In this document: positions 9,221 through 18,026 of the stretch, one piece after another
How positions within the stretch are numbered: the first letter of the stretch is position 1
How the letters are laid out: every line of letters starts with the position of its first letter
NCBI RefSeq assembly: GCF_023015865.1
Contig: NZ_JALKBC010000013.1
Location: 57,115 to 121,114 of the forward strand
DNA from: Arenibacter sp. F26102
GTDB lineage: Bacteria > Bacteroidota > Bacteroidia > Flavobacteriales > Flavobacteriaceae
Direction: 5' to 3'
Length of the DNA: 64,000 bases
The notes under the pieces: model-generated
What the model saw: the letters and a program-made list of their open reading frames with translations, nothing else
Told to the model about the DNA's origin: nothing
Database searches by the model: none
Position numbers and translations under genes: made by a program

Positions 9221-10966
9221 ATGAAACTTCTGGTAAGACTATTACTAGTGCTCTGTCTTATTTCTTGCGAGACCAAAAAAGAAAGAAAAACCGAAAACAT
9301 CGAGACTGTTTTTGAGAGAAGCAATGGGGAAGAAACAGCAACTTATTTACAAGTAATTGACTTCTACCTTCAACTTGCCAAAGAATTTCCCGAAATTAAT
9401 ATTCAGATCATAGGTAATACCGATAGTGGTAATCCCTTACATATGGTCACCTACAATCCAGATGCCGATTTTAATTTTCAAAAAATTGGAAGGGATAAGA
9501 GCATCCTATTTATAAATAACGGCATACATCCAGGAGAAAGCGATGGCATAGACGCAACAATGCTCTTGTTTAGGGACTTGGCAATGAAAAACATAGATTC
9601 CCCTAAAAATACGGTAGTAGTAACAATTCCTGTCTATAATGTTGGCGGAGCCTTAAACAGAAATTCTACATCCAGGGTTAACCAAAATGGACCTAAAGCC
9701 TATGGATTTAGGGGCAACGCAAAAAACTATGACCTTAACCGCGATTTTATAAAATCGGATACTAAAAACGCCCACACTTTTGCCAAAATTTTTCATTTAA
9801 TAAAACCGGATATTTTTATTGACAACCACGTTAGTAATGGTGCGGATTACCAATACACACTTACCCACCTATTTACACAGCATAATAAACTTGGAGGGGA
9901 GTTGGGCAATTACCTTCATAAAGAGATGATGCCTGCCTTGGAAAATTCATTGGCCGAAGCGGACTGGGACATTTCTCCTTATGTAAATGTATTTAATCAA
10001 GTACCCGAAAAGGGATTTTCCCAATTTATGGACTATCCCAGGTATTCTACCGGATATACCACACTATGGAATACCTTGGGCTTAATGATTGAAACCCATA
10101 TGCTAAAACCCTATAAACAAAGAGTAGAAGGCGTATACGCTATGATGACCAAAATTTTGGACTTATCTGAGAAAGACTACAAAAAGATTAAAAATTTGAG
10201 GGAGAATGCTTTTGAGGTATATCTAGAGAGACAAAACTACCCGCTTCAATGGGCCATTGACACCACACGAAGTACCGTTTTGGAATTCAAAGGTTACGAA
10301 GCCGATGAATTTAATAGTGAAATAACAGGCTTTCCCAGACTAAAATATGATAGAAACCGGCCGTTTGTAAAGGAAGTCAACTATCAAAATTACTATGTTC
10401 CTGTCCATGAGGTAGAAATCCCCAAAGCTTATGTCATTAGAAAGGGCTTTGACAAAATAATAGATTTACTGACCGTGAACCAAATAAGCTTCAAGACCTT
10501 ATTAGAAGATACTTCCTTTGCTGTAGAGTCTTATAAAATAGACAGTTTTAGCACTTCCACTAATTCCTATGAGGGCCATTACCCGCATTATAATACCAAA
10601 GTGCTGCGCACCAACAAAAAAGTAGATTTCACTGCAGGTGATATTCTGGTTCCCACTAATCAAAAAGGGATGCGCTATTTATTGGAGACCTTGGAGCCGG
10701 AAGCTACGGACTCCTTCTTTAATTGGAATTTTTTCGACGCTATCTTGCAGCAAAAAGAAAGCTTCTCACCATATGTCTTCGAAGATCTTGCCCTGGAAAT
10801 CCTACAGGAGGACAAAGAAATTAAAAACCAATTCGATCTAAAAAAGGAAATCGACAGTACTTTTGCCAGCGATTGGTATGCCCAACTGGATTGGATCTAC
10901 AAACGGTCCAAATATTACGAACCGGAACATATGCAATACCCTATTTATAGAATCCTAAAAGATTAA
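9221..10966 (+). CDS. M14-family zinc carboxypeptidase-like lipoprotein
   Basis: 581 residues. The signal peptide MKLLVRLLLVLCLISC ends in a lipobox (LISC), so the enzyme is predicted to be envelope-anchored. Zinc ligands of the M14 fold are visible: HPGESDGIDA (HxxE) near residue 105 and the later His in DIFIDNHVSNGADYQ. MIETHMLKPY (about residue 290) probably supplies the catalytic Glu. The first ~330 residues form the peptidase domain. The C-terminal ~250 residues are a conserved extension seen in large Bacteroidota M14 proteins and have no motif I can name. Probably trims peptides in the periplasm; substrate unknown. It converges on the Nudix gene with a 4-bp gap. Confidence 0.85.
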   Translation: MKLLVRLLLVLCLISCETKKERKTENIETVFERSNGEETATYLQVIDFYLQLAKEFPEINIQIIGNTDSGNPLHMVTYNPDADFNFQKIGRDKSILFINNGIHPGESDGIDATMLLFRDLAMKNIDSPKNTVVVTIPVYNVGGALNRNSTSRVNQNGPKAYGFRGNAKNYDLNRDFIKSDTKNAHTFAKIFHLIKPDIFIDNHVSNGADYQYTLTHLFTQHNKLGGELGNYLHKEMMPALENSLAEADWDISPYVNVFNQVPEKGFSQFMDYPRYSTGYTTLWNTLGLMIETHMLKPYKQRVEGVYAMMTKILDLSEKDYKKIKNLRENAFEVYLERQNYPLQWAIDTTRSTVLEFKGYEADEFNSEITGFPRLKYDRNRPFVKEVNYQNYYVPVHEVEIPKAYVIRKGFDKIIDLLTVNQISFKTLLEDTSFAVESYKIDSFSTSTNSYEGHYPHYNTKVLRTNKKVDFTAGDILVPTNQKGMRYLLETLEPEATDSFFNWNFFDAILQQKESFSPYVFEDLALEILQEDKEIKNQFDLKKEIDSTFASDWYAQLDWIYKRSKYYEPEHMQYPIYRILKD

Positions 10967-10970
10967 ACCA

Positions 10971-11558
10971 TTAATCCTCGAATAGAATTTTGATATTCGC
11001 ATAAGAATTATCCAAGGCTTTTTTGATTTTTTCCGGGCCTTTCCATTTTACTTTTTCTATTCCCTCACTGGCCTCGCCCACCAAAACCCCTTTATAGCTT
11101 GTTTTCATGGCAAACCAATGCACTTCCTTTAATTTATATCCTCCATTCCTTTTAAAGAGGTGATAGGTGGTCCTTAGAAAATTTTCTATTTTCAATCCCT
11201 TTACCCCGGTTTCCTCTTCAACTTCACGCAAAGCACATTCCTCAATAGTTTCTCCTTTATCCAATTTTCCTTTTGGAAGATCCCACTTATCGTTTCGGTA
11301 AATAAATAGCACTTTCCCCTCCTTATTGGTGACCACCCCACCAGCCGCAACCACCAATGGTATTTTTTTTGAGAATTTCTTTAAAATTTCTTCATGATTA
11401 GGGTGATAAATAAAAGCTTCATTAAGTTTTTTGCTGGCCAAAGAGTCAATTGCTTCGTTTATAGCAGACCCGTTCAACAAAAAATATTTATTATTTGCCG
11501 TATCCGATAATTTATTTGTTAAAATCAGAGGTGCCTCATTAACAAAAACTTTATACAT
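10971..11558 (-). CDS. Nudix hydrolase
   Basis: 195 residues from the ATG at 11558 (MYKVFVNEAPLIL); an in-frame ATG at 11567 is possible but would overlap pyrE's start codon. The Nudix box is complete: G-x5-E-x7-REVEEETGV in the stretch beginning GKLDKGE (about residues 105-127). The preceding KWDLPKG is typical. The N-terminal ~65 residues form a small extra domain found in flavobacterial homologues. Nudix enzymes hydrolyse nucleoside-diphosphate derivatives; the substrate here is unknown. Divergent from pyrE with only 7 bp between the start codons, so the two 5' ends must overlap. Confidence 0.9.
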   Translation of the reverse strand: MYKVFVNEAPLILTNKLSDTANNKYFLLNGSAINEAIDSLASKKLNEAFIYHPNHEEILKKFSKKIPLVVAAGGVVTNKEGKVLFIYRNDKWDLPKGKLDKGETIEECALREVEEETGVKGLKIENFLRTTYHLFKRNGGYKLKEVHWFAMKTSYKGVLVGEASEGIEKVKWKGPEKIKKALDNSYANIKILFED

Positions 11559-11561
11559 TTG
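11554..11561 (+). promoter_or_regulatory. Putative -7 element of pyrE promoter (near-leaderless)
   Basis: TACATTTG, an exact TAnnTTTG match, ends only 4 bp before the pyrE ATG at 11566 and overlaps the Nudix start codon. If used, the pyrE transcript would begin at or next to its start codon. Confidence 0.45.
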
Positions 11562-11565
11562 CGTC

Positions 11566-12207
11566 ATGGTTTTAGATAAAGACACTGCCAAAAAAACTGC
11601 AGAGCTTCTGCTACAAATTAATGCAATTAAGTTGAAACCTGAAAATCCATTTACATGGGCTTCAGGATGGAAATCTCCAATTTATTGTGATAATAGGATA
11701 ATCCTCTCATACCCAAGCATTAGAAATTATGTTCGGGAACAAATGGGAAAACAAGTAGAAAGCCTGTACGGCAAGCCAGATGTGATAGCCGGAGTAGCTA
11801 CTGGGGCTATTGGCATAGGCATGTTGGTTGCGGAATATTTAGGGCTACCCTTTATTTATGTTAGGCCAGAGGCCAAATCCCACGGGCGCCAAAATCAAAT
11901 AGAAGGCAACTTACAGGCCAATCAGAGCGTAGTGGTCATTGAAGATTTGATCAGCACCGGAAAAAGCAGCTTAAATGCCGTAGAAGCACTGAAGAACAAC
12001 GGAGCACATGTAAAAGGGATGCTTGCAATTTTCACCTACGGTTTTGATGTAGCCAATGAAAATTTTAAAAAATACGGTTTGGACCTGCACACCTTAAGCG
12101 ATTACGATTATTTAATACAGCAGGCCTCGGATACGAACTATATCAAGGAGAATCAATTAAAAACTTTATTAGAGTGGAAAAGCAGCCCCTCTACCTGGCA
12201 ATCATAA
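11566..12207 (+). CDS. pyrE: Orotate phosphoribosyltransferase
   Basis: Adds PRPP-derived ribose-5-phosphate to orotate to give OMP (pyrimidine synthesis). 213 residues from the ATG at 11566 (MVLDKDTAKKTAELL); the upstream in-frame extension lies inside the divergent Nudix gene. The PRPP-binding loop is VVVIEDLISTGKSS (about residues 122-135), and FTWASGWKSPIYCDNR and FIYVRPEAKSHGRQNQIEG are family signatures. A START-like gene follows after 3 bp and is probably co-transcribed. Confidence 0.95.
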   Translation: MVLDKDTAKKTAELLLQINAIKLKPENPFTWASGWKSPIYCDNRIILSYPSIRNYVREQMGKQVESLYGKPDVIAGVATGAIGIGMLVAEYLGLPFIYVRPEAKSHGRQNQIEGNLQANQSVVVIEDLISTGKSSLNAVEALKNNGAHVKGMLAIFTYGFDVANENFKKYGLDLHTLSDYDYLIQQASDTNYIKENQLKTLLEWKSSPSTWQS

Positions 12208-12210
12208 ATT

Positions 12211-12603
12211 ATGTACTTAGAAACACCCAAGAAAAAAGTAAATAAAAGTAGTAAGGAAGTTTTTGATTTTCTTAACGACGTGAAGAATTTTGAGACTCTA
12301 ATGCCACAAAACATCAGTAAGTTTGAGGTAATCAACGAGAATCGATTTTTGTTTGCCCTCACTGGTATGCCAGAAATAGTGCTTCAGAAGAAACATCAAA
12401 CGCCTTATTCCCAATTAACTTTTGGGGCTGCAAGTGACAAATTGCCCTTCACCCTAACAGCGGATATTACGGAAATAAATGATACTGAAAGTGAAGTGGC
12501 TCTAAGTTTTGAAGGCGAGTTCAATGCAATGATGGCCATGATGATTAAATCACCTATCAACAATTTCATTGGAACCCTATCCGATAATCTTGCCAAATTA
12601 TAG
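12211..12603 (+). CDS. SRPBCC/START-like protein
   Basis: 130 residues. The pattern KSSKEVFDFLNDVKNFETLMP at the N-terminus followed by alternating beta-strands and a C-terminal helix (about residues 105-128) fits the SRPBCC (START/Bet v1) fold, which forms a hydrophobic ligand pocket. No signal peptide, so cytoplasmic. Orthologues sit directly behind pyrE in many Flavobacteriia; the ligand is unknown. It is 3 bp downstream of pyrE and converges with birA (21 bp between stops). Confidence 0.75.
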   Translation: MYLETPKKKVNKSSKEVFDFLNDVKNFETLMPQNISKFEVINENRFLFALTGMPEIVLQKKHQTPYSQLTFGAASDKLPFTLTADITEINDTESEVALSFEGEFNAMMAMMIKSPINNFIGTLSDNLAKL

Positions 12604-12624
12604 GAGTAATCCCCTATTTTGGTC

Positions 12625-13356
12625 TTAATACAAAAGTTTCACCTCTTTTAGGTTGAATTCCTTTAGAATGTTGTCTTCCATTAAGATCTTTAGCTTTCCA
12701 CCACTTGAAACCCCCTTTATAAAGCCCATAAACATCTCATTATCTTGATTTGTAAAGGTTGAAGGCTTGTCTTTTCTAAAAAGTTTTGTCTCATACACTT
12801 CAAAAAGACGCTTTTGCTCCTCTTCACCGCTATTCCCAAACAGACCTTTTAAGTTTTCGACAATATTCAGAAGAAGTTCCTCCAGGTTGAATGTTCTTCC
12901 CAATAATAACTTTAAGGAGGATACATTGGGCAGGTTATTGAACGTTAATTGATTTACATTTAAACCGATTCCGACAATAGAAGCTTGAATGTGCTGTCCG
13001 GATAAAATATTTTCAATAAGAATACCACAAATTTTGGAATGTCCTGACATAATGTCGTTAGGCCATTTAATCTTCAGATCAGGTACTTGTAGTTGTGATA
13101 ATGTTTCGTAAATTGCCAACGAAACACAAATATTTAAGACAAATTGGTCAACGACCTGAATGTCTTGAGGTTTGACTAAAACACTAAAAGTCAGGTTTTT
13201 ACCAGGCTCAGAAAGCCAATTCGTTCCCATTTGCCCACGACCTTTCAATTGGGAATGGGCCATTACCACCGTAAAATCCCCTAGAATATTATTGAACATC
13301 AAATCCTTTAAATAGGCATTTGTGGAGTCCGTGGCACTAAGTTTGATTAATTGCAT
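12625..13356 (-). CDS. birA: Biotin--[acetyl-CoA-carboxylase] ligase
   Basis: Activates biotin as biotinyl-AMP and attaches it to biotin-dependent carboxylases. 243 residues. It starts with LSATDSTNAYLKDL, and the biotinyl-AMP binding loop is KGRGQMGTNWLSEPGKNL (GRGQ...W) near residue 38. LKIKWPNDIM (about 98) is the catalytic KWPNDI motif and GIGLNVN follows. There is no N-terminal helix-turn-helix domain, so this is the enzyme-only class without repressor activity. The pyruvate carboxylase at the left edge is one likely substrate. Divergent from rsfS. Confidence 0.93.
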   Translation of the reverse strand: MQLIKLSATDSTNAYLKDLMFNNILGDFTVVMAHSQLKGRGQMGTNWLSEPGKNLTFSVLVKPQDIQVVDQFVLNICVSLAIYETLSQLQVPDLKIKWPNDIMSGHSKICGILIENILSGQHIQASIVGIGLNVNQLTFNNLPNVSSLKLLLGRTFNLEELLLNIVENLKGLFGNSGEEEQKRLFEVYETKLFRKDKPSTFTNQDNEMFMGFIKGVSSGGKLKILMEDNILKEFNLKEVKLLY

Positions 13357-13421
13357 TTACAATCTTATGATTATTATATAATGTATTGTTAAAAACAATA
13401 GTTAAAAAAACAAAAAAATAA

Positions 13422-13429
13422 TAACTTTG
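13422..13429 (+). promoter_or_regulatory. Putative -7 element for the rsfS-ftsH-lipid operon
   Basis: TAACTTTG, an exact TAnnTTTG match, 21 bp before the rsfS ATG in a very A+T-rich intergenic stretch. No TTG at the ideal -33 distance. Confidence 0.5.
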
Positions 13430-13449
13430 TAAAAATTTAAAATTTTTGA

Positions 13450-13827
13450 ATGCAGAAAAGGAAAAGTAGCGCAGATGAGTTAATTGCTTTAATTTTAAGT
13501 GGAATAGAAGAGGTTAAAGGACATGATATAAATTTACTTGATCTAAGAGATATTGAGAATACTGTTTGTGACTACTTTATTATTTGTAATGGTACTTCCA
13601 ACACACATGTAAACGCCATTGTAGGCTCCATCCAAAAAACCGTTAGTAAAGCAATTCAAGACAAACCTTGGCATGTAGAAGGTTCGGATAATGCCGAGTG
13701 GATTTTAATGGACTACGTAAACGTAGTTGTACATGTATTTCAAAAACAAGTGAGAGAATATTATGATATAGAAGGACTTTGGGGAGATGCCAAGGTAACT
13801 TCAGTTGAAAGTAGCTTCAAACAGTAA
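13450..13827 (+). CDS. rsfS: Ribosome silencing factor RsfS
   Basis: Binds L14 on the 50S subunit and blocks subunit joining when nutrients are scarce. 125 residues, normal size. The conserved core is DYFIICNGTSNTHVNAI (about residues 39-55), followed by KPWHVEGSDNAEWILMDY and VVVHVFQKQVREYYDIEGLWGDA, all diagnostic of the RsfS/Iojap family. It is first in a same-strand run: ftsH starts 9 bp after its stop. Divergent from birA. Confidence 0.95.
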   Translation: MQKRKSSADELIALILSGIEEVKGHDINLLDLRDIENTVCDYFIICNGTSNTHVNAIVGSIQKTVSKAIQDKPWHVEGSDNAEWILMDYVNVVVHVFQKQVREYYDIEGLWGDAKVTSVESSFKQ

Positions 13828-13836
13828 AAAAAAATA

Positions 13837-15885
13837 ATGGCAAAAGAAAATAATACAAGTCCCAAAAAACCCAAATTCAATACTTGGTGGATATATGGCG
13901 TAATAGCGATATTATTAATTGGTTTTCAATTTTTCGGAAGTGGTAACTTTGCAAATACCAAAAAAGCAAGTACCTCTGAGCTTCAGGAGTATCTTAGAAA
14001 TGGGGATATTAGAAAAATATTGGTCATCACCAATACTAGACAGGCAAAAATCTTCTTAACGGAAGAAGCCTTAAATAAGGAGGTTCACAAGGATGTTTCC
14101 GATCAACCTTTTTCATTGACTGCCACTGCAACACCACAGTATATAGTAAACTATGGAGATCAGCAGAATTTTGAAAACGAAATCAATGATATCAAAAAGG
14201 AAAACAATTTAGATACGGAGCTTACATACGATCAGGAATCCAATGTACTCACCGAACTATTATTAACACTACTTCCATTTGTGCTGATCATAGGTATTTG
14301 GATATACCTGATGCGACGTATGTCCGGTGGTGCCGGTGGTGGTGCAGGAGGACAGATATTCAACATTGGAAAATCCAAAGCCAAACTGTTCGATGAAAAA
14401 ACAGATACAAGAACCTCATTTAAAGATGTTGCGGGATTGGAAGGTGCCAAGGAAGAGGTAGAGGAAATAGTAGAGTTCTTGAGAAATCCGGATAAATACA
14501 CCTCCTTAGGTGGTAAAATTCCTAAAGGTGCACTATTGGTAGGACCTCCAGGAACCGGTAAAACCTTATTGGCCAAAGCAGTTGCGGGAGAAGCGAAAGT
14601 TCCTTTCTTTTCACTTTCTGGTTCAGATTTTGTTGAAATGTTCGTGGGAGTAGGAGCTTCTAGGGTAAGGGACTTATTTAAACAAGCCAAGGATAAATCG
14701 CCTGCCATTATTTTTATTGATGAGATCGATGCCATTGGTAGAGCCAGAGGCAAAAATAATTTCACAGGCTCCAATGACGAAAGGGAAAATACCTTGAACC
14801 AATTATTGACGGAGATGGATGGTTTTGGTACCAACACCAATGTTATAGTACTGGCGGCTACAAACCGTGCAGATGTATTGGACAAGGCATTAATGAGAGC
14901 AGGCCGATTTGATAGACAGATATATGTTGACCTTCCGGATATTAGGGAACGTAAAGAAATTTTTGAAGTTCACTTAAGACCCATAAAAACGGCCGAAACA
15001 TTGGACTTGGATTTTCTGGCAAAACAAACACCTGGTTTTTCAGGTGCCGATATTGCCAATGTTTGTAATGAAGCGGCATTGATCGCAGCCCGTAAAGAAA
15101 AGAAAGCGGTGACCAAACAAGACTTTTTGGATGCCGTGGATAGGATTGTTGGCGGATTGGAGAAAAAGAATAAAATAATCACCCCCGGTGAAAAGAAAAC
15201 CATTGCCTATCACGAAGCGGGACACGCAACCGTTAGCTGGATGTTGGAACATGCCGCACCGCTTGTAAAAGTAACTATAGTGCCTAGAGGGCAATCTCTG
15301 GGTGCAGCATGGTATTTGCCTGAAGAACGTTTAATTGTTCGCCCTGATCAAATGAAAGATGAAATGTGCGCTACCTTGGGAGGTAGAGCAGCTGAAAAGG
15401 TAATCTTTGATCAGATATCAACAGGTGCACTAAGCGATTTGGAAAAAGTAACCAAGCAAGCTAGGGCCATGGTAACCATTTACGGTTTAAATGATGAAAT
15501 AGGGAATTTAACCTATTACGATTCATCCGGACAAAATGAATACGGGTTCTCCAAACCCTATAGCGAGCAGACCGCATTGACCATAGATAAAGAGATTTCC
15601 AAGCTTATTGAGGAGCAGTATGTAAGAGCGGTTGAGCTATTATCCAAAAACAAAGATAAACTTACCGAATTGGCAGAGCGATTATTGGAAAAAGAAGTTA
15701 TATTTAAGGACGATTTGGAAAAGATTTTCGGTAAACGCCTTTTTGAAAGAGACAAGAGGATGGAAGCTGAGGAAGCGGCCGAAAAAGAAGAAAAGGCCAT
15801 TGCTGCCGAAAAAGAAGAAAAAGCCGTTGCTGCAGAAAAAGCCAAAAAGGATACTCCAAAATCGGAAACAGAAATAAAAAAATAA
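13837..15885 (+). CDS. ftsH: ATP-dependent zinc metalloprotease FtsH
   Basis: Inner-membrane AAA+ protease that removes damaged or regulated membrane and cytosolic proteins. 682 residues: TM helix about 18-36, a periplasmic segment, a second TM about 147-165, then the AAA domain with Walker A GPPGTGKTLLAKA (about 234), Walker B FIDEIDAIG and the second region of homology. The peptidase domain has zinc site HEAGH (about 458) and the distal Asp in STGALSDLEK. The last ~45 residues are an Ala/Glu/Lys tail with an imperfect 11-residue repeat (AAEKEEKA-type). Spaced 9 bp after rsfS; the LUD gene follows after 60 bp. Confidence 0.96.
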   Translation: MAKENNTSPKKPKFNTWWIYGVIAILLIGFQFFGSGNFANTKKASTSELQEYLRNGDIRKILVITNTRQAKIFLTEEALNKEVHKDVSDQPFSLTATATPQYIVNYGDQQNFENEINDIKKENNLDTELTYDQESNVLTELLLTLLPFVLIIGIWIYLMRRMSGGAGGGAGGQIFNIGKSKAKLFDEKTDTRTSFKDVAGLEGAKEEVEEIVEFLRNPDKYTSLGGKIPKGALLVGPPGTGKTLLAKAVAGEAKVPFFSLSGSDFVEMFVGVGASRVRDLFKQAKDKSPAIIFIDEIDAIGRARGKNNFTGSNDERENTLNQLLTEMDGFGTNTNVIVLAATNRADVLDKALMRAGRFDRQIYVDLPDIRERKEIFEVHLRPIKTAETLDLDFLAKQTPGFSGADIANVCNEAALIAARKEKKAVTKQDFLDAVDRIVGGLEKKNKIITPGEKKTIAYHEAGHATVSWMLEHAAPLVKVTIVPRGQSLGAAWYLPEERLIVRPDQMKDEMCATLGGRAAEKVIFDQISTGALSDLEKVTKQARAMVTIYGLNDEIGNLTYYDSSGQNEYGFSKPYSEQTALTIDKEISKLIEEQYVRAVELLSKNKDKLTELAERLLEKEVIFKDDLEKIFGKRLFERDKRMEAEEAAEKEEKAIAAEKEEKAVAAEKAKKDTPKSETEIKK

Positions 15886-15945
15886 AACAATAAATAATTC
15901 GTTGTTCTTAAAGACTAAGGGACCAAAGGAGCGTTTTAGATATTA

Positions 15946-16557
15946 ATGGGATTATTTGATAAACTTTTTGGGGGAGGAAAAAAAAGGGTTTCCAAAGAAA
16001 CTGTGGAAACAAGAGGGCAGCATATGCCCGACCTAAATATTCCCGTAGACGAAAAGTTTACCATTAATTTTAAACACAACGGTGGAAAGTTCTTGTATTG
16101 TGATTCGATCCGTGAGGTATTTACCAATTTGGACAATATAATTATTGAGAATGAATGGCAGGACCAAACCTTTTTTTCAATGGATAAAAGGTTGGAAGAT
16201 AAATTCTCAAAACAGGAAATTAATTTCACCGATCACCCCAATAAGAGCGAGATATTCTTTACAACCTGTGAACATTTGATTGCCCAAAATGGCTCTATCT
16301 TAGTTTGCTCCAATCAATTAAAAGAAAGAAAACTTAACGAATTACCTGCAAATGTCATTGTTTTTGCCACCACAAGCCAAATGGTAGAATCTATTGGAGA
16401 GGGTCTTAAAACAATAAAAAAGAAGTATAAAAATGTTATTCCGGCCAACATTACTACCATAAAACATTTTCAACCTACCGCTGAAAATTCTGACGATTTC
16501 TTAACTTACGGAAGTAGTTCTAAAAATCTTTACCTTTTACTTCTGGAAGACCTATAA
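15946..16557 (+). CDS. LUD-domain protein
   Basis: 203 residues, no signal peptide. The pattern ILVCSNQLKERKLNELPANVIVFATTSQMVESI (in two parts) and the C-terminal EDFLTYGSSSKNLYLLLLEDL resemble the LUD domain of LutB/LutC lactate-utilisation proteins. The other Lut subunits are absent. In Flavobacteriia this gene is regularly found between ftsH and cdsA, so its role is likelier tied to that neighbourhood than to lactate. It ends 1 bp before the cdsA ATG, so translation is coupled. Function unknown. Confidence 0.7.
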   Translation: MGLFDKLFGGGKKRVSKETVETRGQHMPDLNIPVDEKFTINFKHNGGKFLYCDSIREVFTNLDNIIIENEWQDQTFFSMDKRLEDKFSKQEINFTDHPNKSEIFFTTCEHLIAQNGSILVCSNQLKERKLNELPANVIVFATTSQMVESIGEGLKTIKKKYKNVIPANITTIKHFQPTAENSDDFLTYGSSSKNLYLLLLEDL

Positions 16558-16558
16558 C

Positions 16559-17362
16559 ATGAGAGAAATTTTAAGGCGCTTACTTACAGGTGCGGTGTAT
16601 GTAATTTTACTACTTTCCGCCGTATTTCTAAGCTCCGATGCGTTTGACTTTTTGTTTATGACCTTTGGTCTCGCCTGTTTATACGAGTACAAACGTATGA
16701 TCAAACTTCCTGGCTACCACATTTTTATTGCTTATTTGGCACTTTGGTGGACATATATATATCTGATCGATGATAAGATTCTCATCAATATTTTGATGTT
16801 CATTACAATATCCATTAATTTTATACTGTTGTACTACCTCTTTTCAGGAAAGGAAAAATTGTTCAACTCTTTGCAAAAATTTATAATCGGTTTGTTTTAT
16901 ATAGGGGGAGGTTGTATTTTCCTAACTATGATTCCCTATAAGGATAATGAATTTGCAAAGTTCCTGATCATGGGAGTATTTATCCTAATTTGGGTAAACG
17001 ATACTTTTGCTTACTTGGTTGGCAAAAGTATAGGTCGTAATAAATTGTTCCCTTCCATTTCCCCAAAAAAAACAATAGAGGGAGCAATAGGAGGTTTTGT
17101 TTTTGCATTGGCAGCATCGTATTTTTTATCGAAATATGAAACCAATATTTCGCTGGTTCAATGGTTAATTCTGGCATCGGTCATTGTATTGACGGGAAGT
17201 TTGGGAGACCTTATAGAATCTAAATTTAAAAGGGCCGCAGGCGTCAAGGATAGTGGAGCCATTTTGCCGGGACATGGTGGAATGCTGGATAGATTGGACA
17301 GTCTAGTGTTTGCTGCACCTTTTGCATATTTAACTTTAATTATTTTTTCGCATGTTTCATAG
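16559..17362 (+). CDS. cdsA: Phosphatidate cytidylyltransferase (CDP-diglyceride synthase)
   Basis: Makes CDP-diacylglycerol from phosphatidic acid and CTP. 267 residues with about seven to eight hydrophobic helices. The C-terminal signature is split over SLGDLIESKFKRAAGVKDSG and LPGHGGMLDRLDSLVFAAP, both essentially consensus, with the DRxDS core. It starts 1 bp after the LUD stop and its 3' end overlaps psd by 11 bp, so CDP-diacylglycerol synthesis and phosphatidylserine decarboxylation are encoded in one operon. Confidence 0.95.
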   Translation: MREILRRLLTGAVYVILLLSAVFLSSDAFDFLFMTFGLACLYEYKRMIKLPGYHIFIAYLALWWTYIYLIDDKILINILMFITISINFILLYYLFSGKEKLFNSLQKFIIGLFYIGGGCIFLTMIPYKDNEFAKFLIMGVFILIWVNDTFAYLVGKSIGRNKLFPSISPKKTIEGAIGGFVFALAASYFLSKYETNISLVQWLILASVIVLTGSLGDLIESKFKRAAGVKDSGAILPGHGGMLDRLDSLVFAAPFAYLTLIIFSHVS

Positions 17363-18026
17363 AGAAGGACAAAAAATCATTACAACAACCTTTATTTTGG
17401 TTTGTTCCATTATAATATTGGCCAATTTTTTCGTGGACATCACGTGGCTAAAATTTGTTCTTCAAATTACCTCATTGGTCATACTTGTTCTAATTCTACA
17501 GTTCTTTAGAAATCCCAAACGAAATGCCACCAAAAGTTTTGATGAAATACTAGCGCCTGTAGACGGTAAGGTGGTTGTTATAGAGGAAGTGGAGGAAACC
17601 GAATATTTTAAGGACAAACGTATCCAAGTATCCATTTTTATGTCTCCCATAAATGTGCATGTTACAAGATATCCGGCAAGTGGACTTATTAAATTCTCCA
17701 AATACCATGCTGGAAAATATCTAGTAGCCTGGCATCCGAAGTCCAGCGAGGAGAATGAAAGAACTACCGTTGTCATAAATACCCCAAAGTTTGGGGACAT
17801 ACTATACCGCCAAATCGCTGGCGCCATGGCCCGCCGTATTATTAATTATGCTGAAGTTGGCGAAAGTGTTCAACAGGGCGAAGACGCTGGATTTATTAAA
17901 TTTGGCTCTAGAGTAGATTTGTTCTTACCTTTGAATAGTGCAATTACCGTAAAACTGCACCAAAAAGTAACAGGGGCTAAGACATGTATTGCAACTACAA
18001 GGGTTCAAAAAGAAAATGAAGACTGA
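17352..18026 (+). CDS. psd: Phosphatidylserine decarboxylase (short form)
   Basis: Forms phosphatidylethanolamine from phosphatidylserine using a pyruvoyl group made by self-cleavage. 224 residues, the length of the short (type-II) Psd. It has two N-terminal TM helices (about 10-28 and 33-52), the substrate-proximal ILAPVDGKVVVIEEVEE, SIFMSPINVHVTRYPASG, and the self-processing site in GFIKFGSRVDLFLP, where cleavage is expected before the Ser of the GS pair. It overlaps cdsA by 11 bp and the next gene by 11 bp. Cys or Leu in place of Phe in the GS motif is common; Phe is typical of this subgroup. Confidence 0.93.
   Translation: MFHREGQKIITTTFILVCSIIILANFFVDITWLKFVLQITSLVILVLILQFFRNPKRNATKSFDEILAPVDGKVVVIEEVEETEYFKDKRIQVSIFMSPINVHVTRYPASGLIKFSKYHAGKYLVAWHPKSSEENERTTVVINTPKFGDILYRQIAGAMARRIINYAEVGESVQQGEDAGFIKFGSRVDLFLPLNSAITVKLHQKVTGAKTCIATTRVQKENED

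Noticed and set aside
14232..14885. Long antisense frame inside ftsH (217 codons) and similar ones inside pyc, yaaA, valS, kmo and the M1 gene
   Set aside because: They lie opposite strong conserved genes, show no family features and have compositions typical of antisense shadows.
15946..16557. Lactate utilisation operon (lutABC)
   Set aside because: Only one LUD protein is present and no partner subunits; its place is in the lipid/ftsH operon.
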